This document shows positions 49,973-61,684 of a DNA stretch of 64,000 bases, piece after piece. The stretch covers positions 806,001-870,000 of the forward strand of contig JAFBJZ010000407.1 of the NCBI GenBank assembly GCA_016785225.1, in the 5' to 3' direction. This DNA comes from Psettodes erumei (Eukaryota > Chordata > Actinopteri > Pleuronectiformes > Psettodidae). Position 1 is the stretch's first letter, and each line of letters starts with the position of its first letter. The notes beneath the pieces were generated by a model. It did no database searches and was not told the origin of the DNA. It saw nothing but the letters and a program-made list of their open reading frames with translations. The position numbers and the translations under genes were made by a program.

Positions 49973-52550
49973 AGCTCAGGTCTCTGTTACTTAAGGAGCT
50001 CAGAGAGAAAAGAAAAAACATTTAATGGACGTGTCCCGGACTGTGATCCCAGCACGCCCAGTGGTCTTTTAAAAAATGGTCCATGTGAGATATTTTAAGG
50101 GGCACCTGACATGAAATACTCTGGTAATAATCTGACTTCAACCACCAGCTGTAAATCATCACTTACTGAAGAAAAACAAGATCACAGATGCTTTGAACAG
50201 GATGCTGCAGTGGCTTCTATTTCAGTCAGTGCAGTTTTTTTTAATGGGAATAAATTATCCCTTTAAAACTGTGCTTCACATGCTGATGCCTCCATGCAGG
50301 AGCTGCAGCACTTTGAAAACTTCCTTCAAAACTTTGAAAAGTGTGATTATCATTTCCTAACCTGATGTCAGCGGAACAGGCAGAGTCAGGTGATGTTTAC
50401 CAGTGCTGCTTTTTTTTTTTTTTTTTATCAAAAGATAGAAGCGATGAGGGAGGGTAAAGATCATCTTTATCAGTCCAGCTTTGACCAGACAGAAAACAGT
50501 CCTGACCACCTTGTCATTTTAACTGATAAGACAGCAGCATTTTGACATAAAAATCGTTTTTTGGATTCATATGATTGCAAAGCTTTAGGAACAAACCAAG
50601 TGGAAGTTATAAGAATATACTGAAGTCTGTTAGGAGCCACCACAGCCAAAAACAAAAAAATCCTTCAATGACCAGTCAATGCTGTCACCAAGAAAACTGT
50701 ATTGAAATTAAGAAATCCATAAATGTTATCTGGACTAACCTGTAATGGTGATTTTGACTGTACTGAAGAACTACATTTGTAAATCCTTCCATTACCACCA
50801 GTTAACTCTTTGTCACCAAATCAGCCACAACTGATATCTGAAGAAAAAGCTTTTAAAGCTGGATTAACTGACTTTGCAGACAACTTTAATGGTTGCACAG
50901 CAAGCTGACATGCGTTATGATCACCTATAAACTCAATATGTGTCAGCAAACATTTGTTTATGTCTGCATCCAGCAGACAAGTAGCAACACTACCAACAAC
51001 TACTAATTTGCTATTTTGTGAGCACCTGGTAAATGCATTTTGGTCTCCATAAACTCCTGAGGGATATATCTGTCTGTTTAGCAGCTAAACACTGCTATAT
51101 TCAGTGGGCTGCTAAAAGATGCTAAAATGCTCTGTAGGGAGTTCAAATAAAACGCAGTGGGAGGTAAACAGAGAAAAGCTGGGGGAGCACAAGTCCATTG
51201 AACAGAAACAAAATAAAAACAGAACAGAGTCACTCAGGGAGTCAGTCAAACTGTCTGTTGCAGCCATGATGGCACTATATTCATTATTTTGATGCCGTTA
51301 TGTTGGTGTGGAATATCTCCAGATTCCTTGATGACAGTTCTAGCAGATTATCATAATCTGTAACTCATTGCACTTTGAAGGAAAGCTTCCAATTACTATA
51401 CGAGGATGCCATTCCCCAGACGTGCGCGCTATACCATCAGCTCCCTTCTCTCATATTCTACAAAGCGGCACTACAGTAATAATCATTTATAACCCGGACC
51501 ACTGAGCCCTGTGAATATACGGCCCTGATCAAAAGCCAACACTGAACATCAAACGGGCTCATTCAGTTGTAAGTCTGGCTGTAAATTAGTGAGACATTAT
51601 AGCGTGCCAGTGCTGGTGCCAGGGACAGGAGCAGGGACAGGATCTTAGATTAACAAGACAGGGAAGCGATGACAGCACACTGGCAAGTGCCATTACTCCG
51701 AACCTGACACACTGTTCGACCCAAAGAGGCAGCTGGCAAACGGCGAAGAGCCAAAAGATAAACACAGGACCGAATTAAAATGTTTGAGTGGTTGCAGCAA
51801 CGGTATGACACATACAGCTGGTTTCATTTGGTGCAAGCGCACCACACCAGGAAAGAAAACGTACACTTTTATTGACAACTCATGAGGTCAAAGCAGCAAT
51901 ACACGACACGAGACCTCTTCATCTTCTTCTTTTTGCAAGCTGTCTGGGTTTTAATACTCTGCCCGGCTTGACACTCCACCAGCTCAAAGCCTATGGCTCA
52001 GACTCGTAGCTCTGTGGGCAAAAGGAAAAAAAAAACAAATGTAGCATTATCAGAAATTCTTGACAAAGCACTTTCTGGAGTAGGACTCAGCATCACGCAT
52101 AGTTAAACTCAAGGGGACAGTTTCACTTAAAAGCTCTTGTACCGGCCCCAGCTCTTTCTGCAATTTGGGGAGCACAGTTTTCAAAAGAAATTGGGTCATG
52201 GTAATGGCAGAAGAACATGGCATGTATAAAGGATCTGCCCCTGGAGAGAAAGCAAGAAGAGTCGAGAACAATGGCGGCCCATTCAGACGAGGCTGCGCTT
52301 CATTGCTTTGTCAGTGCTGTAACAGCAAAGTCTTGTCCACTAAAAAAACTGGCGATTCTCCAGCCTTGCCTTCCTCGACTCTACCCCAACATGTAGGTAA
52401 TGTGCATCACCTCAGAGCAGGGAGTCGACACGCTGCTGATCCTGGGTCATTTCATAAACAAATAAAAGGCTTAAGGTATTTCTTAGCTTCTAATGACTAA
52501 GGAGCTCTGTGCTTTTTTTCTGAGTTAAAAGGGTCTTCTGGTGGTCATGT
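49969..52550. other. Intergenic DNA, possible conserved element at 51380-51690
   Basis: No coding exon. A T-run lies at 50411-50427. The stretch 51380-51690 is non-repetitive and evenly composed. It may be a conserved non-coding element, but nothing direct shows this. Confidence 0.4.
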
Positions 52551-52710
52551 GGAAAAAAGAGAAATCCGAGGCACTCCCAAAAACGTGTCTGTGGCCTTTA
52601 TTCTGCATGGCTAGTCATAATTGCAAGCTTAAAATTACAGAGAGAAGAAAAAAGAGAAAGATCCAAAGCACTCAAAAAATCAGTTAAAAAGCCTTTATTC
52701 TGCTCAGCGG
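52551..52710. repeat. Two diverged direct repeats
   Basis: AAAAAAGAGAAATCCGAGGC ... GCCTTTATTCTGC (52553-52607) recurs as AAAAAAGAGAAAGATCCAAA ... GCCTTTATTCTGC (52649-52703). Both arms are about 60 bp and spaced about 97 bp apart. This is a tandem remnant of an unnamed repeat. Confidence 0.6.
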
Positions 52711-55700
52711 GTCACTGTGGAGTTTTTAACTTGCTGTTATGACTACACAAAGAAGTGCACTTGTTCTTTAACAGATTTTTGCAGTGCCTTGAATCTCACT
52801 TTTCTAATTAATGACAAACAGATCTTAGAAGTGCCTGACTGTTTCAAAACACACTCAGAGACATGTGAGTCAAGGAGAGGGAAGAGAACAGAATAGAATA
52901 GCAGGACAGGGTAACAATTAAAGCTCCCCTCTCTTCAGCATTCACAAACAGTACAAAATACTTAATATTAGTTTATAACAGACATATAATGTCACCTAGA
53001 AGTGATGCTTATCACTGTGAGCGAATGAGGTGCTTGGTTTTCGCACCACGTTGTTTCCATGGGGAGGCAGGCTGTGGGAACTGTGGGCAGAGAAAGCACA
53101 GGACTTTGATTTTGGAGACAGGTGGTTTGTGCTCTCGAGCATGTGGTCAGGTTAAAGCAATAAACACACTTGAGCTGAGGTTAGGGAAGGATTGTAGTTT
53201 CCGATTAAATACCTCTGTCCTTGAAGAAACTTTCCCCAACCTGAATCAAGTGCTTTGAGTTACCTGAAAGCATAAAAACATTAGCCATGCTTTATTGGGT
53301 AATATCAGTTATTTATTAAAAAAAAAAAAAACAAACCCTGCTGTGATTATGTTGGGTAACAAATTTGATTCAGGTGGTGTTATGTTTCTACAAGCAAAAC
53401 CTACAAGATGTTGCAAATTGAGATATACATATGTACTGCTTTGTGGAGTGCTGTATCATTTATTTTGAAAAATGCTATATTGTGTACCCAATGTAAGTAG
53501 ACCTGCTGTCAAGTTTTGGTCCATTTGTTGAAATCCAGACAAGACTCACAAACTGCAAACAGCAAACTGCCGCCATGTGTTGAATTAAGCAAGAGTGTTT
53601 TCTATATTGCTTCTTTCAAAGGTTGCCCTTACATTTTCATTGACATTCAATACATATCACATACATTTATAATGCATTGATCTTATAAATGCTAAATGAT
53701 GACGAGGTAAGAATAAAGTGCTGCGTAAAATAAGAGTGAATATAAGACACAATGCTGAAAATAATGCAACCAAAATCCAAACTGCAACATATAATAATAA
53801 TAGCGCCTCTAGACTTAAAAAGGGGGTGGGGGGGTGTAATGACGCCAATTGCAGCCTCGAGCAGGATGCATCTTCAATCATGTTTACTGCAGGAACAGAA
53901 ATGGACTTGAAACATTAATGGAACATCATCCCAGTTGGTCACAAACTGCAGCACACATACAGTATGTCGACGAGCCAGGCTAAAACATTACCTTCTGTCT
54001 GCATTATGGTTGCTCATAGAGCCGCTTTAGGCCCTTTATGTATTTGGAAATACAGAAACACAGATCATGAATCATGCAGGAGGTGTAAGCTCTCTATTCC
54101 TATTCCTGTGTTTGTGTGTTTTTGCCCTGGTGTGCACGCTTTTTGTTTGCTGCTCGGCTTCTCCCTGCCCTGATCCATACGTCTCAGAGCGCATCTATAT
54201 CTAATGCTGAAGTCCCAGAGAATAGTTCAGTGGTGAGGAGTTTGAATTTTTCATCACAACAAGTATGGATGGCATTGTAAAAACGTGGTTACCAAGCAAC
54301 TGCTTCTCAGCCTCCCAATCAGCAGCGTTGCTGGTTAGAGATTCAGACACAAATATCATCATGCTCTCTTTTCCTCCTCTGCATGTCACTCATTGTGCAA
54401 AATCTATTTTGAATGATTTCATGAGATGTATAGTAAATGAAAAAAAAAAACAAAGTGCTTTTGACCCAAAAGTCTTTCAGTTTCGATTGCTGAAGGACAA
54501 ATGTGTTGCCTGAGTCGGTCGATCAACTTTGGCCTGATGTGCTGAAGGTGTATAAGCCGTTCAGGAGATACTGTAAGTTTAATGGGAGAGGCTTAAGCTT
54601 TAAATTAGGATCTTTTGGTACCTTAACCTGCTGCCAGTCACACCACTGGTGATAGTGAAAAAAGGTGCTTATGCAAAGCATTTTTTCCTCCCTACTGTTC
54701 CTGTCAGGGAGTTTCTTTTGAAATCCTTTTTCTAATGAGAGCTGGCATTCCAACCTTCCTTCAGTATTTCCTCTGGAGGGGAAGCAGGGAGGGTTAGCGA
54801 CAGAAGGATGACAGCAGAGAAAAGTGCCACAGTCAGGGAAAGTCTGCCGCTCTCAGCTCCGAGAGAGACGGCGCATTCAGGTTTGAGACTCGGCTGTTTT
54901 ATAAACAATGTCATATGACTGTGAGGTGGCGGTCAGCTGCGTGACCTCCATCTGCGGCAGCCATATCTGATCTGGCACCGCTGGCTGTTCCTGCAAAGGT
55001 TTGACAGGCGCTGCTGATGGAGGTGGATTCAGGAGACTTTTAAAGGTCCCATAATAATCAGATAACAATTCATAAAGAGTGGTGTAATATTTTAGCAAAT
55101 AAATATGTACTTTTTATTAAATATAAGGCTGATGTTAAACTGAATTTTTAATATCATTAGGAAAAAAACAAGAGTAAACCCCCCCCACAATATTCCATTA
55201 GGACTCAGCTCAAATAACCATTTGCTCTTATCTAAAAACATTTGAAAGCATTTTAAAGCACAGTATTTACTTTTATGCTTAAAGAACAATTAATAATTTC
55301 TTAAACGAAAACAATAAAAAATGGACATGCTGCTCATACTGGAGGGAGTAGTGGATTTGTTTTTGGATTTCTTTGAAAAATCAAAGTCGATTAATTAACT
55401 GAGGTCATACATGAGAAATTACTGGAAAATAGTCTGTGAAGAGAGCTAAGACAAACAGGAAGTGAAATACGAGGAATATTAATACCGCTGGACTCACTGG
55501 ATAATTTAAACACAGGGGAGGAGAAAAACTGGTGAGAAACTGAAACTATGGCAGGAAGTAAAACAAATGCATCATGGTAGGCATGACAAAATAAAACAGG
55601 AAGTGAGGTGAACTTCATTCCGCTATGTGTGTGCGAGTCATCACACTCTAGTGTGTGTTTCTGAGGTTGCTGAAGCTCAGTAACATGTTCAATGACAAAG

Positions 55701-57375
55701 ACAGTCACATGTGACAGTTTCCCACTATCTCTGAGCTCCACCAGCTCATTCCTGATTTCATCCAATTGTTAGCCAATCGCTTGTGAGCTGTCAAACTTGA
55801 AAAGTGTTCTCTCACTCAGCAGACATCCCAAACTGAAGCTCTTTCCCCCCTCACCACCACCGGCTACACTCTGTAGGGAAGTTTCCTTCATTACTGGAAA
55901 TTCATAGGGCCACTTCCCATGGCGATGGACTTCCTGCTGGTATCTAAGCAACATAGTCTATTCCTCCTGATGCCAATAAATTTTATTTTACTCCGCATTT
56001 TCACATTGTCTTTCATTCCTCGTTTTAATTTCCCCTTTATCATTCACTGATGTTTTTTTAACAACCACAGTGAGAGGAATGAAACACATTAGGCTTTGGA
56101 AACAAGCAGAATACTTGTTAGTAGCTACACTTTATTCACTGTTGGTTTGAGTCTCTCCATGTGATTTTTGTGAAAATATTAAAATATAGAAAACCAACCA
56201 AATCCTGGAAATGACTGTGTACAATGGGGATCTTTGTACACAGACTTGAGTTTGTTTAAATTTACAAAAAGTAGGGCAGGTCATGTTGGACAGTTGGCAC
56301 ACTAGCAGAGTTTTAATTACTGTGTTCTCACCTCCTGACCTGCTGAGTGCAGGCATTTCAGTTCTAAAGCTGCATTTTTTCGCTTTGCATTAAAGCAAGA
56401 ACTCTCCTAAGCAGGAACACACACAGGAGAGGTCCAGTGTAGCAATGATTTGAGAGTCCAGGCCAGCTGTGCTGTAAATAACAGCTGTGTAAATGTTACA
56501 ACTGCAGTCTCTTTCTGATCTTTAATATGACCCATAAAACATGCTTGTTCTTTGCCCAATCATGTGGTGTGCTTTTTTTTTTTTTTACATGTACTTGAAC
56601 AAAACATCTAACATATTCTCAATCTAATTAAATTTTTATGGAATCTTCTTAATTTCACATCCACCATATCTGCAGCAACATTAGCATTCATTTACAGTTT
56701 GTGTTTCTGTCCAACTGATGAATACAATTCCCGCCAGTCACTCCCCTTTAAGCTTTGCTACTTGCTGCTATAGGAGAGGGTTGTACAGTGGGTAAATCAG
56801 AGCTTTTGACAGAAAACAGCTTCCTGTTGCTGCTTCTGTACTGAACCAAAACAGTGAAGTTGTGTGTTTAACAATGAGTTAAAAAGTATAAGTCACATTA
56901 TGGAGCGAAGGGAACTGCAGAGTGGGGTGAGAATTCTCTGTGGGTTGGCCATTATAAGTGATTTGAGCAGTCCTTTAGTATAAAAACAGCACAGTTTCAT
57001 AGTAATATCAGCAGCCTTGATGCCTGTTTTGCAGCTCAACATTTTGATGACAGAACTCCCCCTGACTTCCTTTCATGACTTATTCTGCATTTACTTCTTG
57101 CCCTTCTGCTTTCCTTGCAAATCATAACACAAAACCACAACTATGCATTTCGCTTTAGGATCAAAATACTGCAGAAACACATTCTCAGGAGCACGTTTGT
57201 GTCACAGATTCACTGCTTCTGACTTTCCTCCATTTTTCTGTGATCATTGCTGTGTTCTGTTTGTGACTTTTCCCATTGCACTACACACCCAGTAAAATGC
57301 TGCGTTGGACTTGATGTGGCGCTGGAAAATGGGTATTTGGAAAATACAGAAATTTTAATCAAAACCCACCCCCCT
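52711..57375. other. Intergenic DNA, no gene seen
   Basis: Open frames up to 124 codons, without domains. A-runs lie at 53318-53331 and 54440-54450, and a G-run at about 53823-53835. No repeats of note. Confidence 0.5.
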
Positions 57376-57376
57376 C

Positions 57377-57417
<41 letters not shown>
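57376..57417. repeat. Alternating (CG)n(CA)n tract
   Basis: An uninterrupted alternating purine-pyrimidine run, CACGCGCGCGCA followed by about 14 CA units. CG-plus-CA alternation of this length is a classic Z-DNA-forming sequence. Confidence 0.85.
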
Positions 57418-57422
<5 letters not shown>

Positions 57423-58430
57423 CGCATCTAACATCTTCAAATGACTGATCTGAGATCATTGTGTTTGCTGTATATGAAGAGAAAAAGACTTAATTCCTCC
57501 AGCAGACTTCGTGTGGATTTATCTCTCCGGGGTCTAATGATACTCCCTCCCTCTCTCTCCTCTGATCTGTACTCGTTCTCCTTTGGCCCACATCATTACA
57601 GCCTCCTGCCTGCCAGAAACGCTGCCCAGAAACAATGTGCTGTAGGATTCTCATCACGTTGCACGTGCGTCCAACCAAGCTGCGATTTAAGGTAACGCTC
57701 TCGTCCTGCAGCTTCCACACCTCACGGTCGCTGCTGACGTCAAGACACCTGATCGAAAAAGTGCTGGTTGCACATGTGGCTCTGGGAGCGACGTGTGAAG
57801 GTTTCCATTAAGCAGACTGCTGATTTGACCGGTTGGAGGTGCGCAATTAGTGAGCATCTTCATTTGAGATCCTCTTCCACTGGTGACCATGAGTACAGGT
57901 GACTACAACAGAAGACGTAGCATATAAAATGTGTTTGTGTAAAGGACCGAGCTGTGTGTAGGGGAGTTTGGTCAATTTCAGTGCTGCAGTGTTGAAACAA
58001 TTCGATGGTTCATTCAGCCCAACAGCTCTCCGTAATACCCCAGGTGCCACGGCAACAAAACACCAAAGCCGAACGATTTTATCTGAAATAATGAGTGTGT
58101 TAACAGGGAGGGCACAGCCAATTACTGTTTCATCCCGAAACCGATGCTTGTTTACAGACGTGTGTGCGCAAAGTGAAAAAGGGGTCGAGAAAACGTGAGC
58201 GCAAAGATGCGCGAAGTGGAGACAGCCAGCAAACCGCGGCTCTGCGGACAGAGGTCTGCCCAACCGTTTCATTTATATGTGTTAATGCCAATAACCCGGC
58301 TCGCTTGCTTGAGAAAGGCGAGTTGGAGGAACAGGAGGAGGAGGTGGGGCTGGGGGGGATTTACCGACACTTGGCTGAGTTCTGACGCCAGCGCTGAAGT
58401 GATGTAAGGGACAGAGGGAGGGAGAAAGCC
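57418..58430. other. Proximal upstream region of the shisa6 gene
   Basis: About 0.5-1.5 kb 5' of the candidate non-coding exon. CpG content rises from about 58180. Overlapping frames on both strands at 57847-58407 lack domains. Confidence 0.45.
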
Positions 58431-58513
58431 GAGAAGGAGGAGAGAAGAGAGACAGAGAGAGGAGAGGAGAGGAGAGGAGGGAGAGGAGGGAGAGGGAGGG
58501 AGTCAGAGAGCGG

Positions 58514-58545
<32 letters not shown>
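58431..58545 (+). repeat. Polypurine GA/GGA tract at the gene's 5' side
   Basis: About 115 bases composed almost only of A and G on the + strand, with GGAGA and (GA)n units. It lies just before the candidate non-coding exon of the shisa6 gene. Such tracts are frequent in vertebrate promoter regions and can form triplex structures. Confidence 0.8.
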
Positions 58546-58547
<2 letters not shown>

Positions 58548-58623
58548 GTTTAGAGCTCTGAAATTCTGCTCACTTTCGGAGACCCAGACAGAGAGCAACT
58601 CCCCAGCGGGTATCCTAACAGAG
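58546..58623 (+). other. Candidate non-coding 5' exon of the shisa6 gene
   Basis: The segment after the purine tract ends in a donor-like ACAGAG/GTAGGC at 58623/58624. A matching acceptor, TGTGTTTCCGCAG, ends at 58958, just ahead of the GC-rich leader. A short first intron of 335 bp (58624-58958) would result. The transcription start is not visible, so the exon's 5' end is a guess. Confidence 0.35.
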
Positions 58624-58958
58624 GTAGGCTGGCTTTTACACTAAAAAAAATGTATTCAACTCCATCTCAGTCTTATTTGAACAATCTAATAGCAATAATC
58701 ATGCGCCTTTATTCAGATGTGTAGAGCGATGGTAGTGTGTAAACATGAGTGCAACATATTTGGAGGGCATCGTGATGTGTGTGTTACCAAGTTGGACGCC
58801 GCATCCAAACTACAAGGACGACTTACAGCGACACTGATTGTAATAACTGAAATCTGTCAGGTTGTTCGGTAGTGCGGGAGCCTGCTAATTAATAGTGACG
58901 CGCCTCTGACGTGAGGGTAATACCTAATGAGCACCGCTTGGCTTATGTGTTTCCGCAG

Positions 58959-59346
58959 CCTTAACTTTGACTCGAGCAGAAGAGACCGGGGTCTCCGGGA
59001 ATCAGCACCTCGGACAGCGACGCGCCGCTCAGCCGGGAGAAGAGCGCGCCGAGCCCCGCGCTGCCATCAGCTGCCCTCCCTTCCTCCCTCCCTCCTGCCC
59101 GACAGAATATGCTGCTTTCCGGCCACCGCTCCCGGCTCGGCCGCGATGGGCTTTAGTTTGTCTGTTGCCTCATAATATCAGAGAATGCCCTTGACCACAG
59201 TTTACACAGAGTTGTCTCCAGCATGACGGCTACACGGGAGGCTGAGCGAGCAGAGCGAAACTTACACAAGACTGAGCCTTCGCAGTTTTAACCAGAGTTC
59301 AAACGTCCTCGCCAGAACGTAAGACTTTAGAGTTCTTCGCACTACC
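58959..59346 (+). promoter_or_regulatory. CpG-rich 5' leader with four uORFs
   Basis: GC-rich, CpG-dense sequence that continues into exon 1. If transcribed from upstream it holds four short upstream frames: 59109-59156 (15 codons), 59146-59175 (9 codons, in the strong context CCGCGATGG), 59185-59226 (13 codons) and 59223-59291 (22 codons). Neighbouring frames overlap (first with second, third with fourth), and all end before the main ATG at 59347. They could limit translation of the receptor protein. Confidence 0.5.
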
Positions 59347-59888
59347 ATGGGGATAAGGCACCTTTTGCTGCTGCTGATATACCTGGACCCGCTGAGCGTC
59401 TTGAGCGCCGCCACCGGCGGCAAAAAACCCAAGCAGGCGCCGCGGAAGGGTCCCCGAGCCACCGCTGTCCCCACGTCCGCCCCGCCGCAGAAGACCCCGC
59501 CGCCGCCGCCGCCGCCGGCGCCCGCCAGCAACCACGACACCTGCCTGGGCTACTACGACGTGAGCGGGCAGTATGACAAACTGTTCGAGTGCAACAACAC
59601 GGACCATCGGTACTGCTGCGGGACGTGCTACCTGCGCTTCTGCTGCGAGTACAAGAAAGACCGGCTGGATCAGAAAGCCTGCAAGAACTACCAAACGCCG
59701 GAGTGGGTGCAGACGGCCGCCCCGTCGCCCACCCCGACCGGTGACCCGTACGATCCGAGCATGGATCAGACGAACACAGCAGTCTATATCACCTGTGGGA
59801 TCATAGCCTTCATCATAGTGCTGGGAGTGTCGGCCAAAGTTGCTTATGATAAAGCCACAGAGCCGCCCCAGGAAATGAATATACATAG
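59347..59888 (+). CDS. Shisa family protein (shisa6-like), exon 1
   Basis: The start ATG sits in an optimal context (ACCATGG). Residues 1-21 are a signal peptide (MGIRHLLLLLIYLDPLSVLS). Residues 24-62 are basic and proline-rich, with a run of seven prolines. The Shisa cysteine domain spans about 66-112: C66, C82, C90, C91, C94, C99, C100 and C112, with the CLGYYDVSGQYDK and YCCGTCYLRFCC motifs and the ending LDQKACKNYQTPEWVQT. N83 is a possible glycosylation site. The helix is at about 145-164, followed by cytoplasmic KVAYDKATEPPQEMNIH. The 'DVSGQYDK.FECNN' and 'MNIHR/ALADILRQQGPIPI' text points to Shisa6 rather than Shisa7 or 9, which have 'DVMGQWDPPFNCSS'. Shisa6 is a synaptic AMPA-receptor auxiliary protein. 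The exon ends at 59888 in phase 2 before GTAAGT. Teleosts may have more than one shisa6 copy, and which one this is cannot be told. Confidence 0.88.
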
Positions 59889-61523
59889 GTAAGTGGGTAG
59901 AAGTGTTTAATAATATGAGTGGTGAACCCATGGATCTGCATGCTGCTCAGTATGTTATTAAGTGAAATGTTCTTCCCTAAGAAAGACAGAAAAAGAAAGT
60001 GTCCCACCTCATTGGCACTATTACAGTATAGACTGGATGGACAGACATGTAGACCCCATTTGCAGACAGAGGTCAAAGTTCAGGACTCTTGTCATGCAGT
60101 GTGTCATCATTTAATGTATTTATATTTCAAATTGAGGTCAGGATGTTTTTTTTCTCTCTATCAGAAATAATGAAGAGAAAATGAGCTGCACGTCATAATT
60201 AACTAACAGATTGTTATCTGAAGCCAAACTGATGAGCACCGTTCAGATCAGATTCTTTATTAGGTTTGCAGCAGATGTAAAGTCCCAAAGAATGAAAGCC
60301 TGACATTGAACTACTGCAGTGATTGTGGTCAGCTGGTGTTCATGAAGCAAGAGTGTCTGCACATACATCTGTTATGTGTGGGAGTGATGGCCAAAATATA
60401 CACTGGATGTTTGTTAGCTCTTATTGCAGAAAAAAAAATCTTCCTCCCCCATTAACCTAAGATAGGATGGTGCCTCTCATGTTTGAATCTAACAATAGCA
60501 TTTGGCTCATGAGGAGTCAAGGCGGCCAGCTGTCAAAAATCATACTTCACAACTTACATACCCCCAGTCCTCTGCCCCCCCACCCCACCATCATCTGCAT
60601 ATCGGTACATGACTGTCTGGTGTGCTCGGGTTCGACATGAATGCTCTGCAGAGATGGGATACCATGGCAAGTGCAGTGAATCTCTACTCCTCGGCCGGCT
60701 CCTGCCTCCTCCTGGGGCCCCCCCGCATGAAAGTTATCATACATGAGTGGACCACATGTTGTAGACTGTACCCACATCAGTGAACAAATGCTGACACACA
60801 TTATTTCCTCAAGATTGAATGGGGTTTTTTTTGTTGAATGCATTATTCAACACTCGAGCAATCTTAAGACTGTGAATAATGGATAGTGTTAACATTGGCG
60901 CTGTATCAAGGTCATGTGACATGCATGCACCGCTGCACATTCAATAAGGAGTGGGAAGAGGAGGAGGGCGAAGCTAAAATATTCATTTAAAAGCAAAGGT
61001 TAGGCCAGTGATACCATTTGTCGTACAAAAACTTTGAGCTGCTGCAGCATTTGCAGAAGTAATTTGATCTCCTTTTTTTTCTAAAGCTATGCCAGAGAAA
61101 GCAAACTAATAGTTTTTGAACTTTCTTTCATCATGACTGCTTCTCTCTCTCTTCCACCTCCCCCCCTCGAGGGCTTCATCCTTCCATATGCACCTGGTGC
61201 GGTCTGAAAAACATTCAAATTCAACCCAATTAGATGAAATGCTCACACATCCAGCGTTGTCTCTCTTGCAAATGAACATTCGTCATGTTCCCAGCCGTAA
61301 AAAAAAATTAAAGCGGAAGAAGAAACACCAGCTCTGAATTACCTATAAAAGCACAACACTGTCTAAACAATTAACAGCCTTTTGGTTCACAAAAACAGCC
61401 GTTCTATCACTCTATGTTTAATTCAGTTCAGCTGCACTGAGAGAAAAAAAACTACAGAAGAAAAAAAAAATCTTTTTGGTTCAGTATTAACAGTTGTTGC
61501 TTTTTTTTGTTTTGTTTTTTCAG
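59889..61523 (+). other. Intron 1 of the shisa6-like gene
   Basis: It begins GTAAGT and ends in a T-rich tract plus CAG at 61521-61523. It has no coding content. Open frames within it (for example 60547-60843, -) lack domains. An A-rich stretch lies at 61443-61469. Confidence 0.8.
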
Positions 61524-61684
61524 GGCCCTTGCAGACATCCTGAGGCAGCAGGGGCCCATCCCGATATCGCAATATGACTGTGAGAGTTTTGCAGCGATGA
61601 ACGGCTCACCCAAAGACAACACGCCAGTCAGAACTTCGTCCAAAAACCACTACACCCCTGTTCACACCTCCAAATCCAACCACG
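61524..61684 (+). CDS. Shisa family protein (shisa6-like), exon 2
   Basis: The acceptor T-tract/CAG precedes G61524, which completes the Arg codon split after exon 1. The exon then reads ALADILRQQGPIPISQYDCE and continues with an SPKDNTPVRTSSKNHYTPVH segment, ending KSNH plus one base (phase 1) before GTAAGA at 61685. This is the start of the cytoplasmic tail and is strongly like the Shisa6 'ALADILRQQGPIPI...NTPVR.SSKNHYTPVR' block. It contains many Ser/Thr that could be phosphorylated. The rest of the tail, including the PDZ-binding C terminus known for Shisa6-9 proteins, lies outside the window. Reading through the donor gives a 3'-extended frame ending at 61827, which is probably not used. 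Confidence 0.85.

Noticed and set aside
59299..59931. 210-codon antisense frame over shisa6 exon 1
   Set aside because: Shadow of a GC-rich exon. The Arg/Gly/Val-rich text mirrors the Pro/Ala coding strand.
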